The notes beneath the pieces were generated by a model. That model had not been told where the DNA came from. It saw only the letters and a list, made by a program, of their open reading frames with translations, and ran no database searches. This document shows, one piece after another, positions 58,230 to 64,000 of a DNA stretch of 64,000 nt. The translations under genes and the position numbers were made by a program. The stretch spans positions 62,001 to 126,000 of the forward strand of contig JARUHJ010000006.1 of NCBI GenBank assembly GCA_029667085.1, read 5' to 3'. This stretch comes from Deltaproteobacteria bacterium IMCC39524 (GTDB taxonomy: Bacteria > Desulfobacterota > Desulfuromonadia > Desulfuromonadales > BM103). Every line of letters starts with the position of its first letter. Position 1 is the first letter of the stretch.

Positions 58230-59183
58230 ATGGATCGTAACCTAGCACTTGAGCTGATCAGAGTCACTGAAGCAGCAGCCCTTTCATGCGGCCGCTGGGT
58301 TGGCAAAGGCGACAAAATGGCAGCAGATGACGCAGCCACAACAGCGATGCGCAGCTCCCTCGACTCCATGGAGATCTCCGGCACAGTGGTCATCGGCGAA
58401 GGCGAGATGGACGAAGCTCCCATGCTTTATATAGGTGAGAAACTGGGACGCGGCAACGGCCAGGAAGTGGATATCGCTGTCGACCCTCTCGAAGGAACCA
58501 ATATCTGCGCCAAGGGCCTTAATGGCTCAATCGCAACGATTGCCCTGGCCCCTCGAGGCGGATTCCTGCACGCCCCCGACATGTACATGGAAAAAATTGC
58601 TGTTGGCCCGACGGCAAGAGGGGCCATCGACATCAACGAATCACCAACGGTCAACCTGCAAAGGGTTGCCGATGCGAAAAAATGCTATATTGAAGACCTC
58701 ACCGTTGTGATTCTTGATCGGCCCCGGCATGATAAAATCGTCGATGAAATCCGTAAAGCTGGAGCTCGCATTCACCTGATCACCGACGGTGATGTCGCTC
58801 CGGCTATCGCTGCCGCAGTTGAAGGCAGCGGCGTAGACATGCTGCTTGGCATCGGTGGCGCTCCGGAAGGAGTTCTCGCTGCTGCGGCTTTGAAATGTAT
58901 GGGCGGAGATATGCAGGGCAGACTGGTATTCATGAACGATGAAGAACGTGAACGCGCCAAAGGCATGGGCATTGACGACTTCGACAAAGTCTACCAATGC
59001 AACGAGATGGCCAATGGGGATGTTGTTTTCGCCGCAACCGGCGTGACCAGCGGCGAACTGCTACGTGGCACCCGCTACTACTCAGGAGGCGCAGAAACCC
59101 ACTCTATCGTTATGCGCTCCAAAACTCGCACCATTCGTTTTGTTGAGACCCGGCACACTTTTGATTACAAACCTAAATATTGA
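58230..59183 (+). CDS. glpX: Class II fructose-1,6-bisphosphatase
   Basis: 317 residues from ATG 58230 (GGGAG 7 bases upstream); another ATG two codons earlier is too close. GlpX motifs: GKGDKMAADDAATTAMR, TVVIGEGEMDEAPMLYIGE, DPLEGTNICAKG and MLGIGGAPEGVL-like. The enzyme makes fructose 6-phosphate in gluconeogenesis, needed for growth on acetate. Monocistronic. Confidence 0.95.
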   Translation: MDRNLALELIRVTEAAALSCGRWVGKGDKMAADDAATTAMRSSLDSMEISGTVVIGEGEMDEAPMLYIGEKLGRGNGQEVDIAVDPLEGTNICAKGLNGSIATIALAPRGGFLHAPDMYMEKIAVGPTARGAIDINESPTVNLQRVADAKKCYIEDLTVVILDRPRHDKIVDEIRKAGARIHLITDGDVAPAIAAAVEGSGVDMLLGIGGAPEGVLAAAALKCMGGDMQGRLVFMNDEERERAKGMGIDDFDKVYQCNEMANGDVVFAATGVTSGELLRGTRYYSGGAETHSIVMRSKTRTIRFVETRHTFDYKPKY

Positions 59184-59271
59184 AAAGAATTAAGCGGCTT
59201 AGGGCTTGTCAGAGTGCTAACAAGTTGATAGTATTTCTCGAGTTTTCAACGCATAACATAGAGGTTGACTA

Positions 59272-60099
59272 ATGGCAATTATCACGATTTCCAGAGAAAT
59301 GGGCAGCGGCGGCATACCGGTCGCCCATAAAGTTGCTGAGAAACTGGGCTACCAACTGATCGACGGCGAAATGATCATGGCCGCGGCTGAAGCCTATGGC
59401 CTCTCGCCCGAAGCCGTGGAACAAGCAGATGAGAAGCCCCCACATTTCGTCGACACCCTCGACTCGAAACAGTTTTTAGATCTTCACCTGATCGAACTGA
59501 TCATTCTCGAAGCTGCGCTAAAAGGCAACGTAGTCATTTACGGGCGTGGCGGTCAGGATCTCCTCAAGGACGTCAACAGCGTTCTGCGAACCCGAATCAT
59601 CGCCCCTTTTGAAGATCGTGTCGAGCGATGGGCAGAGCGCGAATGGCTCGACCCGGATCGCGCCCGCTACCTGGTAAGGAAAAGCGACCAGCAGAGAGCC
59701 GGCTTCATCAAATACTATTTCGACCGGGACTGGGATGACTGCGTTCACTACGATCTGGTTATCAACACGCAACGTCTTTCGGAAGACAAAGCGGTTCAAG
59801 TCATCTGTGACAGTGTAAAAGACGAGAACCTCGAAGGAGTCAAGGCGAGCGGCAAGAAGCTCCTCACCGACCTGATCCTTCGCAAAAAAGTTGAGATAGC
59901 AATCCTGTCATCAGACTACATCGACGCCTACATGCTCGAGATCAGCGTTGTAGATGGTATCGTCACACTCGCAGGCCAACTCCACTCCAACGCGGAGAAA
60001 ACCGCTGCTGAAAAGCAGGCCCGTTCGGTAGAAGGCGTCAACGACCTGCAAAACGACATCAAGGTTGTCGAATACCGAACCAACCCCTCAGAGCACTAA
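59272..60099 (+). CDS. Cytidylate-kinase-like protein fused to a BON domain
   Basis: 275 residues. The N-terminal ~195 residues belong to the cytidylate kinase-like family (P-loop MAIITISREMGSGGIPVAHKVAEKLG, IYGRGGQDLLK, RYLVRKSDQQRAGFIKYYF). The C-terminal ~70 residues are a BON domain (AYMLEISVVDGIVTLAGQLHSNAEKTAAEKQARSVEGVNDLQNDI), normally a periplasmic lipid-binding module; there is no signal peptide, so it would be cytosolic here. Substrate unknown. Confidence 0.87.
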   Translation: MAIITISREMGSGGIPVAHKVAEKLGYQLIDGEMIMAAAEAYGLSPEAVEQADEKPPHFVDTLDSKQFLDLHLIELIILEAALKGNVVIYGRGGQDLLKDVNSVLRTRIIAPFEDRVERWAEREWLDPDRARYLVRKSDQQRAGFIKYYFDRDWDDCVHYDLVINTQRLSEDKAVQVICDSVKDENLEGVKASGKKLLTDLILRKKVEIAILSSDYIDAYMLEISVVDGIVTLAGQLHSNAEKTAAEKQARSVEGVNDLQNDIKVVEYRTNPSEH

Positions 60100-60126
60100 A
60101 GAGTCCTCACGAGATAAGAGTACATG

Positions 60127-60158
60127 GAAGCCGACCCGCAAGGTCGGCTTCTCTTTTC
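60127..60158 (+). terminator. Terminator after the kinase-BON gene
   Basis: 10-bp stem GAAGCCGACC/GGTCGGCTTC with a CGCAA loop and a TCTTTTC tail. Confidence 0.82.
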
Positions 60159-60238
60159 TCAGGCTTGTTCCGCTATAATCCCCTATGCTAGGATAAGCCG
60201 CTGTTTACAAGTTCACAATCATCATAAGGAGTAAGAAC

Positions 60239-60982
60239 ATGGCCGGACATAGTAAATGGGCCAATATCAAGCACCGCAAAGGCGCGCAGGATGCCAAGCG
60301 TGGAAAGATTTTCACCAAAATCATCAAAGAACTTACGGTTGCTTCCCGCATCGGCGGCGGCGATCCGGATATCAACCCGCGTCTACGCACAGCTGTTGAC
60401 AAGGCCAAACAAGCCAACATGCCGAAGGACAACGTGGATCGTGCCATCAAAAAAGGCACCGGCGATCTTGACGGCGTCAGTTACGAGGAAGGCCTTTTTG
60501 AAGGCTACGGCCCCGGCGGCGTTGCTTTAATTGTAGAATTCCTGACCGACAACCGTACCCGTACCGTCGCTGATGTGCGCCATTGCTTCAGCAAGTATGG
60601 CGGCAATCTTGGCGTCAGCGGTTCAGTGGCCTTTCTCTTTGACCGCAAAGGCTTGATCTCCTTTTCCGCAGACAACGATTTCGACCAGATCTTTGAGATC
60701 GCCCTGGAAGCAGGCGCTGAAGACGTCAAGGACGAAGAAGATGTCTACGAAGTCATCACTGACCCAGCGGACTTTATCCCGGTTCGTGAAGCCATGGCCG
60801 CAGCAGGGTTGAAATGGGAAACCGCTGAAACGACAATGATCCCGCAAAATCAGGTCATGCTCGAAGGTAAGCCTGCAGAGACCATGCTCAAACTGATGGA
60901 TGCGCTCGAAGACAATGACGATGTGCAGAATGTTTACGCCAACTTCGACATCAGCGAAGATGAGCTGGCTAAAATCATGTAA
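60239..60982 (+). CDS. yebC: YebC/PmpR-family regulator
   Basis: 247 residues, full length. Opens [25 protein letters not shown], the family signature, with a three-domain fold implied by later motifs ([31 protein letters not shown]). YebC proteins act in transcription or as ribosome-associated factors that relieve stalling at prolines. It precedes ruvCAB, as in many bacteria. GGAG upstream. Confidence 0.95.
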   Translation: MAGHSKWANIKHRKGAQDAKRGKIFTKIIKELTVASRIGGGDPDINPRLRTAVDKAKQANMPKDNVDRAIKKGTGDLDGVSYEEGLFEGYGPGGVALIVEFLTDNRTRTVADVRHCFSKYGGNLGVSGSVAFLFDRKGLISFSADNDFDQIFEIALEAGAEDVKDEEDVYEVITDPADFIPVREAMAAAGLKWETAETTMIPQNQVMLEGKPAETMLKLMDALEDNDDVQNVYANFDISEDELAKIM

Positions 60983-60989
60983 CCAAAAG

Positions 60990-61052
60990 GTGCGTGGATT
61001 GTGGTACGTGGTCCGAGGTTAGTTTCTCCACGAGCCACAAACCGCAAACCCT
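60990..61052. repeat. GTGG/CCAC-rich inverted element before ruvC
   Basis: GTGG-type words on the left (gtggattgtggtacgtgg) face CCACG/CCAC words on the right (ccacgagccac). Looks like a degenerate dispersed repeat; no gene. Confidence 0.35.
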
Positions 61053-61063
61053 GAGCCTTCTTT

Positions 61064-61564
61064 ATGCGAATTCTAGGGATCGACCCAGGCACCAGGATCA
61101 CCGGTTACGGCATTATTGATGTCGAGGGCAATCGCTTGCGCCACGTCGATAACGGTATCGTCAAAACGCGCAGCAGTGATCCCTTGCCAATCAGGTTAAA
61201 GGCCATATACGACGGCCTGACCGTGGTCCTCAAGGAATTTTCTCCTGAAGCTGTCGCTATTGAGCAGGTATTCCTAGCAAAAAACCCGAAAGCCGCTTTA
61301 ACTCTCGGCCACGCTAGAGGCACAGCAGTCATAGCCTCGGTCAATCTCAACCTCGAAGTTCATGAGTATTCGGCGCTGCAGGTCAAAAGTGCCGTAGTTG
61401 GTTATGGACATGCTGCAAAACAGCAGGTTCAGCACATGGTTAAAGCACTCCTGAATTTACCGGAAGTGGCCCAGGAAGACGCTGCAGACGCTTTGGCTGT
61501 GGCAATCTGTCATGCCAACAGCCGGACACTGAGACAGCTGGCAATCAATTCCGGTCGACGTTAA
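61064..61564 (+). CDS. ruvC: Holliday junction resolvase RuvC
   Basis: 166 residues. The four acidic catalytic residues are visible: D7 ([12 protein letters not shown]), E67 (AIEQVF), D139 and D142 ([10 protein letters not shown]). Cleaves Holliday junctions symmetrically after RuvAB branch migration. Heads ruvC-ruvA-ruvB. Confidence 0.96.
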   Translation: MRILGIDPGTRITGYGIIDVEGNRLRHVDNGIVKTRSSDPLPIRLKAIYDGLTVVLKEFSPEAVAIEQVFLAKNPKAALTLGHARGTAVIASVNLNLEVHEYSALQVKSAVVGYGHAAKQQVQHMVKALLNLPEVAQEDAADALAVAICHANSRTLRQLAINSGRR

Positions 61565-61615
61565 TATCACACCAAGGCGAACAACACGCTACGGCTTAAA
61601 AGAGAGTGAACTCCG

Positions 61616-62215
61616 ATGATCGCACTGCTTCGCGGCACACTGGCTTATAAATCGTCCGACCACGTGATCATTGACGTTGGTGGTGTCGGCTACCGACTGT
61701 TTATCCCACTCTCTACATTCTATTCCTTACCGGAGACCGGTGATGTCAGTCTCTTTACCCACACTCATGTCCGTGAAGATGCCCTTCTGCTCTACGGCTT
61801 CCTCTCTCTGGAGGAGAAGGAGCTGTTTGGTATTTTGATCAGCATCTCTGGTGTCGGCCCGAAGCTGGCAGTCAATATCCTCTCGCATATCCCTGCAAAA
61901 GATCTCAAAAGAGCCATTGCCTCAGAAGATATCAAGCGCCTCTCCAGTTTGCCCGGCATTGGCAAGAAAACGGCAGAGCGACTGGTCCTTGAATTAAAAG
62001 ACAAGGTCGGCCCGGTACACGATCTCCCCGAAGCAGATGATGTAAAATCGAGCAGCCCTTCTGTGGGAGATATCAGTAACGATGTGATTTCCGCATTAAC
62101 CAATCTCGGCTACAAAGAGAACCAGGCCCGCAAGGTATTGGAATCGATGGAACTGGCACCGGACCTGACGATGGAAGAAGCCCTTAAAGGAGCATTGAAA
62201 GTCCTGATTCGCTGA
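61616..62215 (+). CDS. ruvA: Holliday junction DNA helicase subunit RuvA
   Basis: 199 residues, three domains: OB fold ([28 protein letters not shown]), two helix-hairpin-helix motifs ([15 protein letters not shown] and [19 protein letters not shown]), and the C-terminal RuvB-contact domain ([20 protein letters not shown]). Binds four-way junctions as a tetramer. Followed by ruvB at 17 bases. Confidence 0.96.
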   Translation: MIALLRGTLAYKSSDHVIIDVGGVGYRLFIPLSTFYSLPETGDVSLFTHTHVREDALLLYGFLSLEEKELFGILISISGVGPKLAVNILSHIPAKDLKRAIASEDIKRLSSLPGIGKKTAERLVLELKDKVGPVHDLPEADDVKSSSPSVGDISNDVISALTNLGYKENQARKVLESMELAPDLTMEEALKGALKVLIR

Positions 62216-62232
62216 CTTTCACCGTAGAGACC

Positions 62233-63261
62233 ATGGAAGAAGATCGCCTGATTGCAGCGGACACCTCCGGAGACGATGGCTCTTTTGACCTCTCCTTGCG
62301 GCCAAAAGTCCTCACCGAATATGTCGGCCAGAGCAAAGCCAAGGAGAACCTCAAGGTCTTTATCGGAGCCGCTAAAGGCCGTGGAGAGTCCCTTGACCAC
62401 GTTCTATTCTACGGACCCCCCGGTCTTGGAAAAACAACACTGGCTCACATTATTGCTGCGGAGATGGGTGTCAGTATCAAGAGCACGTCAGGCCCGGTCA
62501 TTGAAAAACCGGGGGACCTGGCAGCGGTTCTGACGAACCTGGAACCGGGCGATGTCCTCTTCATCGACGAGATTCATCGCTTGTCTCCTGTGGTTGAAGA
62601 GATTCTCTACCCGGCGATGGAAGACTACCAGCTCGACATCATGATCGGCCAAGGGCCCTCGGCTCGCACCATCAAACTCGACATCCCCCGCTTCACCCTG
62701 GTCGGAGCAACAACCCGCGCTGGACTGCTCTCTTCGCCCTTGCGTGACCGCTTTGGCGTTTTGAGCCGCCTTGAGTTCTACACTCACGACGAGTTATCCA
62801 CCATCGTCACACGCAGTGCAGGAATCCTGGGCGTACAGATCGATGCTTCAGGAGCCGCAGAGATCGCCCGCCGTAGCAGAGGAACGCCACGTATCGCCAA
62901 CCGCTTGCTGCGCAGGGTCCGGGACTTTGCGGAAGTCGATGGCGACGGCACGATCAGCCTGAAGATGGCAGATCAAGCGCTGGGAAGGCTGGAGGTCGAC
63001 AAAAAGGGCTTTGACCAGATGGACAGGCTTCTGCTCGAAACCATCATCGATAAATTCAGTGGTGGACCGGTGGGACTCGACACATTAGCTGCCGCAATCG
63101 GGGAAGAGAAAGATACGATTGAGGATGTGATTGAACCCTACTTACTGCAACAGGGATTCATCAATCGCACTCCCCGTGGTCGCGTTGCAACCCATCTGGC
63201 TTATTCTCATCTGGGACGGACCCCCGGGGCATCAGCGCAACCGGGCAGCCTTTTTACGTAA
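62233..63261 (+). CDS. ruvB: Holliday junction branch-migration ATPase RuvB
   Basis: 342 residues. Walker [10 protein letters not shown], Walker [10 protein letters not shown], sensor 1 VGATTRAG, arginine finger in SPLRDRFG, and the C-terminal winged helix ([19 protein letters not shown]). RuvB hexamers pump DNA through the RuvA-bound junction. Ends the operon. Confidence 0.97.
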   Translation: MEEDRLIAADTSGDDGSFDLSLRPKVLTEYVGQSKAKENLKVFIGAAKGRGESLDHVLFYGPPGLGKTTLAHIIAAEMGVSIKSTSGPVIEKPGDLAAVLTNLEPGDVLFIDEIHRLSPVVEEILYPAMEDYQLDIMIGQGPSARTIKLDIPRFTLVGATTRAGLLSSPLRDRFGVLSRLEFYTHDELSTIVTRSAGILGVQIDASGAAEIARRSRGTPRIANRLLRRVRDFAEVDGDGTISLKMADQALGRLEVDKKGFDQMDRLLLETIIDKFSGGPVGLDTLAAAIGEEKDTIEDVIEPYLLQQGFINRTPRGRVATHLAYSHLGRTPGASAQPGSLFT

Positions 63262-63287
63262 AAGAATCATTTTTCGTTGAATTTTCT

Positions 63288-63316
63288 TTGTCACACGGCC
63301 AAACCTTGTGATAGCT
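63288..63316 (+). promoter_or_regulatory. Candidate promoter of a small RNA or leader
   Basis: TTGTCA, 16-base spacer, GATAGC with a TGn extension. Moderate -10. Predicted start near 63321. Confidence 0.4.
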
Positions 63317-63320
63317 TCAG

Positions 63321-63399
63321 TTTGTGGGGGGTGATGCAAGCAACTTGCCCTGCTGACACACCCCGAGGGCCGTCATGGTGACGGCCCTTTTTATTTTCG
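63321..63399 (+). ncRNA. Candidate small RNA or attenuated leader
   Basis: About 80 bases with three hairpins: an outer GGGGTG/CACCCC (63328-63333 and 63359-63364) enclosing GCAAG/CTTGC with a CAA loop (63336-63348), then a terminator, GGGCCGTC/GACGGCCC with T-rich tail ending near 63399. It sits between ruvB and the next gene, whose ATG is about 20 bases after the terminator, so it is either a stand-alone RNA or an attenuator. No match to a known class. Confidence 0.5.
63365..63399 (+). terminator. Intrinsic terminator after ruvB
   Basis: GGGCCGTC/GACGGCCC stem (up to 9 bp) then TTTTTATTTT. Confidence 0.85.
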
Positions 63400-63420
63400 A
63401 AGTCACCACATTCAGAATTA

Positions 63421-64000
63421 ATGAGCATGGACCCAAGCCTGCTACAACAGTTTCGCCAGCAGCTGGCCTCCTGGATTGAAGCACGTCTTGAATCCCAGCG
63501 CCTGCCCTTCCAACGTCTGGAGCTCTGCCCCAGAACCTTGACGGATCAGGGGCTGCTGGTTCCGGATCTGGTGCTCTGGATCAATAGAGACAGTCAGTTG
63601 GCAGGAAGCATGATCCTGCTGCCCGATGTTGTCAATGCTCAGGTCCTCAGCGAAGGGGTTTCTCTGGCCAACGCGCTCGGACTCGGTCACTTCACGACCT
63701 GGGCCGCACGAGAGGTCTCCATCTGGAACGTCTCCTCAGGTGCAGCGACCCTGCTTGACGATTTTGATCTGCCGCCCGCCAATCGCATCACTCCTGACGA
63801 TTTTCAGCAAACCCTCGATGACCTTTTAGAACGATTAAAAGTCGTGACCGTCACTAGCGCGCCGCCTACGGCGAGCTATTCCGAACATTATTTCGCCAAC
63901 CTCTGTCTGCGCAATCTGCAAGAACTGGCACCAGGCCTGACGATCAGCGCCCGCCTGACCGCCGGAAGAACAGCAGATGATGAGTGGGTGGAACAGGCCC
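63421..64000 (+). CDS. Hypothetical protein, 3'-truncated by the window edge
   Basis: Open from ATG 63421 (a second ATG is at 63427) to the end, 193 residues visible. It starts MSMDPSLLQQFRQQ and contains DLVLWINRDSQLAGSMILLPD and AGLGLGHFTTWAAREV-like segments, hinting at a restriction-fold-like alpha/beta domain, but no catalytic motif is certain. No signal peptide. Family not recognised. It comes directly after the candidate RNA/terminator. Confidence 0.7.
   Translation, partial: MSMDPSLLQQFRQQLASWIEARLESQRLPFQRLELCPRTLTDQGLLVPDLVLWINRDSQLAGSMILLPDVVNAQVLSEGVSLANALGLGHFTTWAAREVSIWNVSSGAATLLDDFDLPPANRITPDDFQQTLDDLLERLKVVTVTSAPPTASYSEHYFANLCLRNLQELAPGLTISARLTAGRTADDEWVEQA

Noticed and set aside
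1-64000. CRISPR array, tRNA, rRNA, transposon or prophage genes
   Set aside because: None of the repeats is regularly spaced, no tRNA cloverleaf was recognised, and no transposase or phage protein is encoded.

Overview
The window reads as chromosomal DNA of a Desulfuromonadales-type bacterium (the Desulfuromonas/Geobacter side of the former Deltaproteobacteria). The pointers are a PpcA-like triheme c7 cytochrome, an acetyl-CoA hydrolase/transferase of the acetate-oxidising type, two GEMM-I riboswitches (one with the base that marks the cGAMP-type subgroup known from Geobacter relatives), a sigma54-linked dicarboxylate uptake system, many two-component proteins, and a cbb3 oxidase for microaerobic respiration. 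There are no tRNA or rRNA genes, IS elements, phage genes or CRISPR arrays. Species assignment is inference.

Layout. 0-8 kb: end of a Sel1-repeat protein; a REC-PilZ response regulator behind a c-di-GMP riboswitch with its own terminator; a DASS dicarboxylate transporter with a near-perfect sigma54 promoter, followed by a DctD/DctB-like regulator and kinase on the same strand. 8-11 kb: polyprenyl diphosphate synthase and a histidine kinase. 11-20 kb: a complete cbb3 oxidase cluster (ccoN, a ccoO fused to a second cytochrome c domain, ccoQ, ccoP, then ccoG-H-I-S, a YtkA-like protein and a SafE-like membrane protein). 20-32 kb: stress and housekeeping genes, a membrane-anchored XRE regulator with a periplasmic EF-hand loop divergent from the c7 cytochrome, a CBS-PPase/DUF3108/CaCA exchanger operon, an ArsR regulator, and a lipoprotein-FluC-DUF190-TerB operon. 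32-36 kb: rpoH under a CIRCE operator, a BamD-like lipoprotein and the CoA-transferase.

36-50 kb is the most unusual part. A GEMM-I riboswitch with A at the position equivalent to G20, followed by an 11-bp intrinsic terminator, precedes six same-strand genes. Five encode exported proteins: a 1310-residue protein with six DUF11 repeats, three smaller proteins of related type, and a 1924-residue fusion of DUF11/Cna_B-like and OmpA-like domains to a large outer-membrane barrel. The sixth is a 41-residue basic peptide. The whole looks like a cyclic-dinucleotide-controlled cell-surface assembly whose function I cannot name.

50-64 kb: peroxiredoxin, XerC, lipase/YjbQ/DUF362, bacteriohemerythrin, Nfu-type Fe-S protein, MidA, GDPD, rhodanese, class II fructose bisphosphatase (glpX), a cytidylate-kinase-like/BON fusion, yebC, ruvC-ruvA-ruvB, and the start of an unrecognised protein preceded by a probable small RNA or attenuated leader. 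Two terminator-ended small RNA candidates (about 25.71 and 63.32 kb) are described; one exposes a CCUCCU loop complementary to Shine-Dalgarno sequences.
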